From NCBI GenBank assembly GCA_905221605.1, contig CAJNDS010001791.1:1-57500 (forward strand): DNA of 57,500 nucleotides, read 5' to 3'. Within the stretch, counting starts at the first letter, position 1. Each line of letters starts with the position of its first letter. The notes below the pieces were generated by a model. It ran no database searches. It was not told where the DNA came from and saw nothing but the letters and a program-made list of their open reading frames with translations. Positions 46,772-57,500 of this stretch are shown here, in pieces. This DNA is from Symbiodinium natans (Eukaryota; Sar; Dinophyceae; Suessiales; Symbiodiniaceae). The position numbers were made by a program, and so were the translations under genes.

Positions 46772-49700
46772 TCAGAGGCTCATCTTGTTTTCGGACTTCG
46801 GTGACTCAAAGCCTGTCAGGTCTGCCAGATCTTCGTTGCTGGGACTTTGAGCCATCTTGTTGTGGCACTTCGGTGAGTCAAAGTCTGTCAGGTCTGCCCA
46901 GTCTACGGTGCTGCGCGTAGGTGTCGTCAGGTCCGAGTTGCTCCACGAAAGAGTCGGCCGGGACTTCGGCTTCTTGAAGTCTGCCACTGCGCTGCTGCCA
47001 GAAGGTGACGTCAGGTTGTTCGTCGAGCCGCTCCCCCAGGACTTGCTGCGTGCAAAGCCCAGGCGCTTGGCCCTTCCCTCTTCAGCCGACTCGATGCTGT
47101 GCCCGAAGCCCACCCGGCGGCAGAAGCCCATGGTGCAAATGAGCAGGCCGGAGAAGGTCAGAGCAGCAGACGCATAGAAGGGAAGGACGGGGTCGATCTC
47201 GTAGAACACCAGCTGCACCCCACCTAGATTCCTACATGAACTCTACATGATCACAAGATACATGAGAATGACAAGGTACAGTACATAACATCACAATCAG
47301 AGAATCATCACATTGACATGACACTGAATGAAGGGTTCAGCGGAGCCGCCTGCGAGGCATGCCCCAATCGCTTCTGCATTTCGGGTGATGCCCTGCAGCC
47401 TCATAAAAGTCTCGGCAGACCCCAGGCTGTAGAAGACGTTCAGGTCCGTGTTGGCCTGGCATCTACGAACTAGTACATGTCATAGTTCTCAATAGTTTCA
47501 AGAGAGTGCAACCATGTACAACTTCTGCCAAAATCAGGGTCCCCTCTCTCCAGGTACCAAACCCCCCACCTTGATGTTGTAGGTGTAGACCGTTCCCATG
47601 AGTACTTGTGCAGCAACGGACACCTGAAGCCCGTTGACCGAACGATACAGCTCTCCGCTATCTCTGCTCAGCTTTCCCCGTTCCAGTGTTTGGTCCAGGT
47701 CCGGGCTCGTGCTGCCGAAGCACTGGCAAGAGCGTGCTTGTGATGGTCAGATTCAAGCAGGTCCAGATCAGCCTTTGGTGAGAGGAAATTTCAACGTTTC
47801 AGAGCATCCCATGGCCTCACTAAAGTCGCTAGGCAATCCTAGTACCTGAAGCGGGCTGAAGTGACGGCTAACGCAATCCAACACCCGCATGTTACCAAAG
47901 CTATCTCCATCTGCTATCCCCTGACACTTCCATTTTCGGCTACGGGGCAGCAGCCAGCTGAGATTGTAAGGCTGGCCGGTGCTCGCAAGCCACATCCATC
48001 TCAGCCCTTTGGCGTTCTCCAGCTCAACAGCCGGGCGCTTGGGCAGGGAGATCATGAAAGCAGCGACGAGGTCGCCGCTGGTCTGCGCAATGCCGGCCCA
48101 GGTGGCCTGGTTCCATCCATGGTACTCCTGCAGCACATGCAGCAGCAGCTGGTTGATCTAGCGGCAGATGGCTCTATTTCCTATCCGGCTAGGACATGCT
48201 AGGACCAGGCCTTGAAAAAGATCGCATAAACGATCCAACAGGAGGGATAAGCAAAGTTGTTCACCAGAGAACTCACCGTGACCAGGGCCGCCGGCAGGAC
48301 CGGCAGGGGTGTGCGCGCTGGGCCTGTGCCTTCGGTGGAAGCAATGCTATTGAAGCCAAGTGGGGTGCCGATGCGACCAGACTCTGTACAACAGCCGGTT
48401 CTGCTTCACACTGCTTCGTTCAAAGTGCTTCATAGTGACACTGTGTGTGACACATGCTTCACATTACGTCAAATGCAGTCCTTCAGCTGGGGCAGGGCCA
48501 CCCTCGGGGCCACCCTCTCCGGTCGAGATTGCAAGGTTCAAGTGCTTGGCGTCCGCGGCGTCCACCGGAACGTCTGCGTCGACCTGTGAGTCGAGCCGTT
48601 CAGGGTCGAAGCAAGGCGATCACCAAGAGCAACACATGGCTAAGAAGGCTCTAAGCTGGCTGCTTGGAGGGTTGCCGAAAGAGCTGACTGTGCAGAGTCT
48701 GCACCTGGTGGTCACCAGACCAATTGCGGCAGTTGCGGGCGGTCCAATGTAAAGGCAATGTGAAAAACAGGGTTGCTCCCTGCGCCGAGCGGCTCATGTT
48801 GCTTTCCCGCTCAGGCCCAGCTTCCTGCAAACCCTGCCAACATCTCAATCACATACATTCACTATCATTCACTCGCTCATTCTGGCTACCCTGTACAATA
48901 CATCTCGCTCGCAGCGTGTCCTTGCTTTTGTCCGTCGAACCACGATCTCGAAACGTCTTCCAGGAATTCTGGACGGGGGGCAGCATTGCAAACAGGATAA
49001 CCATCAGGGCCGTAGAGACCTAACAATGCGCTCAAATCACGACAGTCACTACAGACTCACTACAGAATGCCAGCTCCACTACTCCCCAAGTCGGGTAAGC
49101 ACTGCTCCTTATCAGATGCGCAAGGTCTGTTTTGCCTGAAGAAAACAGAGCAGCATGACGCATCCGTTGATGCTACAAGCTTGACACATACACTGATCAA
49201 GAAATCTGCACATGACGCCATGTGGCAACATGGTACATTGCCACGCCGTACCAGCTGAAGAGGTCATACAGGATCCCGCCGTAAGTGGCGGAAGAAGCGT
49301 AGCCAATGGTATACCATGAAAGCACTGACGCTGTTGCTTTGCGTGCGACAGCTTCGGAGTCAGAGAACATCTGGAAGGTGATGGATTCAATCGAAAAGGC
49401 ACACTCGAAAAGATTCAGCGCAACCAGTTCCAAGAGCAACGCCTGTGCGATTAGCGATTAGCAGGGAAGCCAGCAACGCGTGTAGGGCTTAGCATGGTTT
49501 AGGGCCCCAGGTTCCAAGAAGTCGCCTCGGCCTCCGAAAAGAGTTCTGGAACAAGCAGCATCTTTCGGGAGGCTTTCGGGAAAGCGAGTGTCAGAGAACA
49601 TGCAGATGATGCAACCTCTTATAACCTCATGGAACCAAACAAAGACAAGGTGACAAGGCCCAAGGCACCCACAGCTGATCCCGGTATATCATGCTCAGCA

Positions 49701-50288
49701 GAGCGCAAACCAAATGGAGGATGGTCATTGGCACGTTGCTCCAGATTCCAAGACGTAGCCTGAAACAAACAACACAACGCAAAAAAACCTCAAGTGGTGG
49801 TTCCAAGGGGGCTCACGAGTTTACCCCTGACAAATATCTCGGAGATTCTCGAGTTCAGTGCCCAGCAGCAGAAGCTGTTGGACCCCAATCCGACCAAGCA
49901 TTCCACAGGCATACGCTATCCCAGGCGTCGAAAGGTCCCATCCCATCTTTCGGAAGTAAATCGTGTAGCCCGAATAAAAGAATCCATTCAATCCTCCACT
50001 GATGATCGGAAGAGCCATGCATACCACCACGTATCCTGAGCAGTTGCAAGGTGCACATCAGAGCTGCGCATGTTCGAGGCCTAACCTCAGAATGCTCAGA
50101 CTTGCGCGGATCTGAATCAGGGGCTAGAATCGGAGGGACCAAGGCAACTGCGCAGCCTGCTCCACAGCTTGCTCTGGTTGGTCTGGTTGGTCTTGCTCGG
50201 GCTGAGGCTGCTCCGCTTGCTCCACCTGCTCCGCCTGCTCCGCCTGCTCCACCTGCTCCACCTGCTCCACCTGCTCCACTTTCTCCAT
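46772..50288 (-). CDS. Major facilitator superfamily transporter, about a dozen exons
   Basis: Exons read: 50132-50288, 49825-50035, 49669-49759, 49245-49442, 49019 downward, one ending at 48277 (GTGAGT donor), 47846-48127, about 47670-47770, 47570-47623, about 47345-47455 and 46772-47212. Phases agree for the first five. Exon 1 starts MEKVEQVEQVEQ, an acidic VEQ/AEQ repeat, and its intron seems to begin GA. Exon 2 has ALPIISGGLNGFFYSGYT and CGMLGRIG; exon 3 LRLGIWSNVPMTILHLV; exon 4 ends SSATYGGILYDLFSWYG; exon 5 VSTALMVILFAMLPP. Later exons give NQATWAGIAQTSGDLV, QVSVAAQVLMGTVYTYNIK, SLGSAETFMRLQGITRN and a final helix pair followed by a Ser-rich tail with two DLT.F.SPK repeats. The order of helices fits a 12-helix MFS carrier. 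The substrate is unknown. Confidence 0.82.
50214..50286 (+). repeat. 9-bp coding minisatellite
   Basis: Eight or so units of CTCCACCTG/CTCCGCCTG. On the minus strand these encode repeated VEQ or AEQ in the first exon of the MFS transporter. The period of nine bases keeps the frame, so copy number can vary without breaking the gene. Confidence 0.85.
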
Positions 50289-50615
50289 GTGTCCAGGCTT
50301 CGGCCGCGCGTCTACGAGGTTACCCGCTTACGCCCAACTGCAGGATTCTACTGGAAACAGCTGCAACATGGGGCAACCTTAGTGACTCCCACGATCAGCC
50401 TGAATCGACCCGGTCTAGGGCCCAGGGCACCCGGCAGCAGGGGCACATGGGCCAACTTGAAGAGGAACTTCCCGCAGTGCACTGCATCGCTGGAGCGGCT
50501 CTAGGGAAGCAGCAACACCTGCCCCAAATCAAGTGATAACCACGGATGCTCTCACCACGCTGGAGATTTCCCATCAGAAACAAGGGGAAAAGAGTGGCCT
50601 TGAACAACAAAAGCA

Positions 50616-50616
<1 letters not shown>

Positions 50617-50655
<39 letters not shown>
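50617..50655 (+). repeat. AC microsatellite
   Basis: About 17 AC dinucleotides followed by ATATATACACATACACAC, in the 5' flank of the MFS gene. No other feature is seen between 50289 and 50850. Confidence 0.95.
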
Positions 50656-50659
<4 letters not shown>

Positions 50660-50939
50660 CACATACACACAGAGACAGAGAGACACGAAGAAACAAGAAA
50701 CAACAAGAAAGCAAGGGCATCGGCCCCGACCCCCAAAGGTGCCCTCTGAGACTTGGCTGTCGGGGAACCTGCTAAGCTGCTCCAAGTGATAGGTGTATAT
50801 AGGTGTGTATATAGGTGTGAAACTGCTTCTGTGGGTTATGTTCAGGCTCAGCCTGCGGCAATGGAGACGCGGAGCCTAGGCGGCCATCTTTGGGTCTCTT
50901 TTAGGTGTTCGGAAGGGTTCAGGGTGAGGAGCTGTGATG

Positions 50940-53900
50940 GGGTTTGGAGTTGATCTTTGCTGGATTTGCACACATTGGCAGGGGCTTGGTGTGGGTATTG
51001 GGTCGGCTCACATGGGGGTTCACGTGGGGTTCAAGCGGGATTTGGAGTCTGGAACTGCCTTCTTGTTGTCGTTTGTTGATACGCAATGTCTCGCAGGGAT
51101 CAAGCAGGACTCTCCAACATACAGTCCTACAGTGCAAGCTCGGTTGCTTGAGGCTGTGGCTTTTTCTCGCCAAGATCTTGGGGGCCTTACCCCTACCCAG
51201 GATATGCTTATACTTATACTCTTCTACCCTGGGACTGACAAGCAGGCTGCAAGTATACTGCATATGAGGGATGGAGTAGTGCTCAGTGCCCACCATACAC
51301 AATGTCAGTTTCAAGGCTCAGGAACTGAAATTTCCAGTGTCCGCACCAACAGGCTGGTTCGGCTTGGAGTTTGCCCGGTGCACGGGCACAAGCCGCTCGG
51401 CAAATCAAGAGCCTCAAAGCGCCCCTTTGAGGGCATCGAAACAATTCAAACACGACAGTGCCAAGGAAAGATTGGCCGCCCGAATATGGGCGCATGCTGG
51501 CATGATGTGGCTTGATGTGGCTTGCATTAAGGTTTTGCCGCATTGCCTGAACCGAGTTGTCGCGACGAGCCATGTTCTCAGTATGAACCGGGCATCTCAA
51601 CAAAGGGGATTCCGGGAATGCCCGCTGCAATCTCTCAGAAGTGCATGGGAGGGGAGCTTCGAGTCAGAAAGGGGATGCTGAGGGATTGGCTGCGCTATGC
51701 CGTCAAGTCCTAAGAGAATGTCCCATGACACGGCAGCGACCAGACCTTGGTTGTCGACTACCATGACCTTCTGTTCGAAGGCATGCGAAACGGCACATGC
51801 TAACGCACTCCGCCCTGTGAGCGAGCGGAGGCACGCTTGATACGGAAAGCCCTACGCTTCAGTCTCAGTCCGAAACACCGTCATCTGTAGCCAAAACAAA
51901 CATGCCAACGCAAGACCATATGCCTAGGGCCATCGACAGCAAGGAGCGAGCATGATCGCGTCAGAAGCAAGGAACCGGAGTCCCCGTGCACAGGAGATAA
52001 AGCAGCGACGACAGACTTTTAAAATTCAGCCTGGCCTTCACCGCCAACTACAACGCCTGGGCAGATCCTGACAAAACGCGAAAGTTCCTGCACGTTGAAG
52101 CCTTGAAATCGCAAAGAGCCCCACGGGCCCCGCGACGTGGAAGAAAAAACTGCGTTGGAAGAAAGCTGCAGAACGCAGGCCTCCCGCGCGCCCTAGCGCG
52201 CTCTGGACATGCAACTAGTACGCTATAGGATGGGCTTTTGATGGCTAAAATGCCATCATGGCCAAGCAGGCATGCGCATGGACCCACTCCAAGTTGGACG
52301 TTGTCGAACTTGGAGCTCTATAACGGGCTTTGCGCTCGCCCTTGCCACCTCTTGCGCGGGCCTGTCCCAGCTGCGGGATTGGGGCCGAAACGAAATGGCA
52401 CTTCTAATCGATTCTAAGCGAAAGAGCCGACACTTTAAAACAGCCCGATAAATGTTGCGATGAGCCATGCAACGTATCTCTGTGCAACCTTCCAAGCGAA
52501 CCGGTCCAACTACAAAGGCACGCGTTCAACAAAAACGGCCCCTACGCGTCTGCCCCAAACGTAGTCACCCAGTCACCCAGAAGTCACCCGTCCATCAAGG
52601 AGCCCCTCTTGAATGCTAGGCTACCTGGCGGCTACCTATCCTTCGGGTTTAAACCCGCGCAAGAGTAGCCAAGCCATTTGCCCCTGGCGTTCGCCCCTAA
52701 CTTTTTTCAATCTCAAAGCGAACGGCAGGTATGATGATGGGATAGTGACATCCAGGAAGCAAAGACAGCCACCACATGAAACAAGCACCCTGCACCTATC
52801 TTCATTTCCTCGAGTTCTCATGTGACTTCAAAAACTCGAACGCTTTCATGCGAGAGTCGCGAGAGCGGCGTTGCCCCCGCTTTGCCTTGTGTTCCAAGGC
52901 AATGCGAGCAAGCCCTACGCTGCACCCCGAACATACCTGTCACTGCTCTTGGGGGGCCCCTCCAGGGCAAGCATCCTGGGCATGTGACAAACCCAACAAA
53001 GGAGCCTCGGTGAAGCCCCTGGTACAACCTCACTCTCAAGCTCCCAGCCTGGCCCAAGAAAGACAAGCCAAATGGTGCAACGCTGTTCTTAAGAGAAAGG
53101 ATGCAAGGAGATTGTGCTACTCAGTCTTCGCTTCAAGTCCCATCAGAATGTCACGTGCCACAGCCACAGATGCGACAAGCTACGTCCATTCAAAAATCGA
53201 AGCTTCGTCGATTCGTTAACGTGACCCTCGGAGAGTGAGCCGGTCTTCTATCGCGTACCTCCCTTGTAGCTGCTCTCAAGGAGCCTATAGCCATAGGGCC
53301 TAGGGATAGTATGGGGGCCGCCTTGGGCATGGGTGAGGTCACCGACAAATTCAACAATCAGAGTTCGGAGCGACCCGACAGAATCCCCTGGCGACTACAA
53401 AGTTACAGTTAGAGTTTCGCGATTCAGCTCACTGCACCGGCAAAGTAGTTGCAAGTCAGCGTGTCTTCACAATTTCCGCACTGTTCCTCCGACTGGAACC
53501 AGTCAACTGCGAGGCATGTCCGTCGCGCCCTGGGGCTCCTTCAGGCACCTTCTTGGCAACGGCCTGAGGCACCGCGAGCGCAAACAAGAGAACCTCCCGA
53601 CGCAACATGTTACCCCTTCTGGAGAAGCAGCCTTTAGTCTTTGAAACCTTTGGTTTTGACAAAACATTTTGGACGGCAGCCAAACGCGTTGCGACAAAGT
53701 TCGGGAGCCACGAAAGCTACCCCTAGCTTTTCCCTCTTCTTTCCGAGCGCCAAAAACCGCTCGGGAAAATACAAGCCAAGCATGGTCAATGGAAGCTTGC
53801 ATCCCTGCAGTGGGGCCAAGTCTTGGCTTGAACTCCTTCATCCCTGCAGCAATCCTTGGAACCGTAGGCGCACACATGGTGAAGACCGAAGTCCCGTTAT

Positions 53901-55670
53901 CCCCCGCACTTAATTGCAAAACAAAGCGTCAAAGATCGGCGAGAAGGCTGGGTCCTTCGGAGAGATACTTGGAGGGCCGTGGCTTCAGGTGCGATTCGCT
54001 GTGGCGAACGTCGTCTGGAATGCTTAGGCTTAGATTCGCTGTGGGTTTGCTGAAGAATTCTGAAGTTGTTTGGGCTTGGGATATTTCGTTGGGATTTCTT
54101 GGTTGCAGGCGCCTCGCTGCATCCAATTGCCGAACCCCGAAGCACTCTAGCATCCTTCCGCCCGTGCAGGCTACGTGAACTTCATTCGTATCCAGATGCC
54201 ATACTGTAGGGGGCCGGGGGGACGCTTCCCTAAGTCAGGATGCCATCTTCCCATAGTGCTGGCGCTATTGGGGCGAGGGACGAAAGGGCAATACAGGGGG
54301 GTTCTAAGGATATGGCCCACACCCCGGTAAAGTCTCATTCCGCGGATCTCTGAAATTTCGGCATGGCACAGCTTCTAAAAACTATGATTTTCACCCAGAA
54401 GCTCGCCTCAAGAGCTAAACTAGCCCTGGGCTCGCATGCCCACAACATAGGGCGACAAGGATGGCACGAAGCGTTCACAACTAGCCTGAGTGTTAAACTG
54501 CTCAAAGCAACCTGCTTCTGCCCAATCTTGGTGCGCATGAAGTGGTCGTAGGTGGCCTCTCAGCTGGAACAGGATATGGGTTCAAACGAAAAGAGACTTC
54601 TGCACCAAAAAACCCGCCTTTATGGTAAGTGCTACAAACCATCCCTACATGAGCAGCAATCAAAACTATGCCATCACTCCATCTGGTCGCCCTGGGGGGC
54701 TACGTAGGTCGATGTGGCCGTGTGGCGGCGCGCCCACGGCGGACCGTGTGGCTTTCTCGAAGCCTGCTCGCTTTTTGGATGAAAATCGCCCGCTCGTCTG
54801 TGGCGCAGATGCGCGTTTGCCGTCCTTGACATTCTTCACTTTGTGGCTTCTGGGCTCGCGAAAGGTCAATCTCTCATCGCTTTTGGACGTCTGGGCTCGC
54901 GAAATGCGAAACTGTCATCGCTGTTGAACCCCTGGGCACACATGATCTCTGTTTGGGGTCAACGTGAGCAGAATTGTTAAACCTACCGGAAAGCCTGAGC
55001 CCTGCAATATCAATAAGCCCGGCCCACACTGTAGATCATCATAGAAAACATCTCCTCAATGGCAAAGCACCCCCAATCACCCGCAGTCTGTGCCTGGTAT
55101 CCCTGGAGCTGCGCGGGATGCACGCGGATGAACTTTCCTTTCTGCCTGCGGGTGCCGAGATTCTCGCTCGGTTTTGGGTTCGGAGATCCAGGGCGTGATG
55201 CTTCACGTTCGGAGCTCCAAGCGGCAGGATGGGAAATCAAAAAGTTGCAGCAAGGGGACGCCACTAACATGCAGATACCACACGTGAAAGGGGCTTCAGC
55301 TGAGCCGTGTCGCCCCTGAGCTTCACATACAGTATATCTGTAAAAGTGTGTATGTGCATATATGCATATATATATATATATGTATACTTATATGTATGTA
55401 GATATGCATACATACATACATACATACATACATACATACATACATACATACATACATACATACATACATACATACATACATACATACACATGCATACATA
55501 CATACATACATACATACATACATACATACATGCCTTCTAATATATATATATATATATACATATATATATACATATATATATATATAATATGTTTCCTGTG
55601 GCATCATGAGACCCAAAACGCAAAGCCTCGACTTCACGAGCTGAAGCATACACCCTGAATAAAGGCCAGT
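50940..55670. other. Region of copy B without a firm gene
   Basis: Frames shared with copy A on the minus strand (near 53640-53700, 54490-54550 and 54740-54800) are short and partly altered. The plus-strand frame 50934-51515 and several others show no domain. The long frames through 55323-55862 are created by the TACA repeat. A 3' end for the Mei2-like gene may be hidden here. Confidence 0.4.
55370..55590 (+). repeat. TACA tetranucleotide array flanked by TA runs
   Basis: A TA-rich stretch leads into about 30 TACA units (about 55408-55530, one ACATGCA interruption), then TATATA runs to about 55588. Copy A of the duplication has only short TA patches at the matching place (21079-21096 and 21395-21412), so the expansion happened after the duplication. 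Confidence 0.95.
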
Positions 55671-56748
55671 CCCTTGAAGCCTCATGTACTTGGTGAGGCA
55701 TTGTCCGTCAAGCTGGCGATAGAACGCCGAGGCGTACCTACGCAGCTCACGATGGACAGGGTCTGCAATGTGCCTATTGCACAGTCCTTGCTCCGCCCAA
55801 TCCAGCAAAACATGGCTGGAAGCTGCTTCAAAACCAAGAGCATGAACGACAACCTGGCGCACTTGGGCTCTGTGAAGTTGATGAAGGCGTAGCCCACGTT
55901 GATGTTCAGCTCAAAATTGTGCCTCAGAGGCTTCCCCTCTTGCGCGACCCATGTCTTTGACTAAGACACCTGGAGCTGCAGCATGGGAGAGAAAGACTGC
56001 CTTCTGCTGCAGGACCCTTCATCAACGCTGGTAATTACAATATAGACGTCCCAAGTCACGACCTTGCCCTGAACGAGTCTTACCCTGACACCCCCCCCCA
56101 CCCAGGACTCCGGGCGGAAGGTACAAGAAATCGTAGCACCCTTCGAAGCCACGACCATGCAACTGCCGAGAACGAGTGGCTTCGGGTCATGGGGCTCACA
56201 TGCGGTGGGGTATTTCGAGAGATGAGTCGGGATGATCTCCAGGCTTTGCGGGATAAATTGCAATCTCAGACATCTCTTTTCCGAAACCAAAGGCTCCAAA
56301 TCACAGGGCGACTACGATGGGAATGCTCGTAAGTTTGCCTTTCCATTCCACAAGCACTTGCTGAAAGAAAGGTCGCACCCAGAATTGTGTTGCCCTACAA
56401 GCAATAATCGACAAAACACCAGCACCGCAAGGACCGCAAGCACAATGGTGTGAAGCAAGCTATGCAAGCAAATACGATGGAGACAAACTTTGCGAAGAGT
56501 CGGAGTTGAACTATAACTGTGAGGCAACCACACCTGCACACCTGCCACGGCATAGTTGTGATTGAGGGTGCATGTTGCCAATCATCTACTCAATCTATTG
56601 CTCGTGAGGCAGGTCTGACCAATGCCACCGTCTGGGGGTGTTGCTGGCTGCCTTATCGCTAGGCCGCTAGGCTGAGGGCTAGAATGAGGGAGCGCCTCAT
56701 CCACGAGCTTCTGCTGGGTATGGTGCGGCGGAATATTCCTTGCAAGCG
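55670..56748 (-). CDS. Mei2-like RRM protein, copy B (partial model)
   Basis: Paralogue of the gene at 21887-23136. Exons 56696-56748, 56109-56162, 55854-55936 and 55737 down to about 55670 have exactly the same lengths and phases as in copy A and give the same RRM_2 protein: ARNIPPHHTQQKLVDE, LHGRGFEGCYDFLYLPPG, VGYAFINFTEPKCA and RYASAFYRQLDGQ. The first intron again starts with GC. Introns have changed in length (412, 172 and 116 bases against 659, 188 and 128), while coding bases are almost untouched. After GGGACTGGC the sequence leaves copy A and runs into the TACA array, supporting a splice donor there. Upstream and downstream exons are not known. Confidence 0.78.
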
Positions 56749-57500
56749 CTGTGGCGGTTGAAAAGGATCTAAACCTCTGCACGTGCCCATCCGAAAGCCG
56801 ACTGTGGCCTCATGAAGCTTGGCCTCTCGACAACGCGAAACCCGAACCCCCATCAATCAACATTCCAGTCGAGTCAGAGGTCTCGTGCACAATGAACAGC
56901 GCAGATGAACGAAGGAACTTTCGGAACTGTCAGGCTTGCATACTTTGGGGATCCTATGTGACTGCGGCTGTTAGACTTCGAAACATTTTAGACCCGGAAC
57001 ATCTCTGACAGGACCATCTTCCGGGAAACCTTCACAACCCTGCGCGGCATCGGCTACCCGGAAAAGACTTCAGGTTCTTCCCCAATACCTGCCTCGACTG
57101 CAGATTCCCATCAAAGCTTCAGGAAACTAACTCCCACGCTCGAAGCAGACATTCCAGTAGCACGGTCCTACATACGCCCACAGTAATCTTGGAACGAATG
57201 CAGGACGCATCTGCGAAAGTCTATTTTGAGCGGCCTTTTCAAAAGATTGCTTGAATGCTGTAGCATAGCCGACCCACGCATCCCAAGAGAAAAGCACGAG
57301 CTACAAGGCTACAAGTATATAAGTTTTGCGTATTGAACAAACCGAACCTTCTTCTCACGTGCCTCATCATCACGGTCACAGTGTTGTCCTGCGTCATTCT
57401 CGGGCTTACTCCTAAAGTGTCCTGCTTCTGAGTGCTTTAACCTAAGCACCGGTATCACACCGGCATGGCCGGGGGCTTCAAAACGCAACTGCAAAATGGC

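Larger units (their letters stand above)
50850..57392. repeat. Segmental duplication, copy B
   Basis: Direct-orientation counterpart of 18890-24065, expanded by about 1.4 kb. Gains relative to copy A include about 230 bases at 50940-51165, sequence around 52050-53330 and the large TACA/TA microsatellite at 55370-55590. It ends near 57392, where similarity to copy A stops after CACAGTGTTGTCCTGC. It carries the second Mei2-like RRM gene. Confidence 0.85.

Noticed and set aside
50934-51515. Possible copia-type reverse transcriptase fragment on the plus strand
   Set aside because: Only a faint resemblance in one short stretch (KQDSPTYSPTV); no catalytic motif, long terminal repeat or target-site duplication was seen.
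55323-55862. A 179-residue minus-strand frame
   Set aside because: Most of it translates the TACA/TA microsatellite; only its start overlaps the Mei2-like exons.
1-57500. Relict spliced-leader sequence (GCCATTTTGGCTCAAG) or its complement
   Set aside because: I looked for it by eye on both strands and did not find a convincing copy; a pattern search would be needed to be certain.

Overview
The window looks like nuclear DNA of a dinoflagellate, most likely of the Symbiodinium group. The reasons are TTTAGGG-type telomere-like repeats, short exons separated by introns that often begin with GC or GA instead of GT, tandem arrays of nearly identical genes, a bipartite plastid-type leader on one gene family, and a TIR-like multi-pass membrane protein of a type I recall as common in dinoflagellates. 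Every gene I could reconstruct lies on the minus strand, so the window looks like part of one long unidirectional gene block. No rRNA, tRNA, CRISPR array or intact transposon was seen. Most genes are split, so coordinates below are gene spans and exon positions are given in the text. Exon models come from reading-frame continuity, splice-site reading and protein-family alignment done by eye.

Layout. 1-1488: no gene, a telomere-like patch near 412-482. 1489-3864: complete six-exon gene for a TIR-like multi-pass membrane protein. 5195-10114: SLC38/AAAP-type amino acid transporter in eight exons, with an apparent one-base frameshift near 7958. 11448-13964 and 15916-18384: two tandem copies of an MLO-like membrane protein with a C-terminal EF-hand-like region and a putative plastid-targeting leader. 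18.9-24.07 kb: first copy of a large segmental duplication holding a Mei2-like RRM gene. 24.3-27.2 kb: candidate exons of an unrecognised cysteine-containing protein. 27.2-32.3 kb: mostly repeats and weak candidate exons.

32400-36332: split gene beginning with a signal peptide, family not recognised. 36.5-46.4 kb: tandem array of a 2.98 kb unit, each full unit carrying an intronless FAD-dependent monooxygenase-like gene (three full copies, degraded units at both edges). 46772-50288: major facilitator transporter with about a dozen exons and a VEQ-repeat N-terminus. 50.85-57.39 kb: second, more expanded copy of the segmental duplication, with the second Mei2-like RRM gene.

The genes do not form an operon-like pathway. 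The common theme is membrane transport and signalling (TIR-like, SLC38, MLO-like, MFS) together with three separate duplication events of different ages: the almost identical monooxygenase array, the moderately diverged MLO-like pair, and the diverged Mei2-containing segment.
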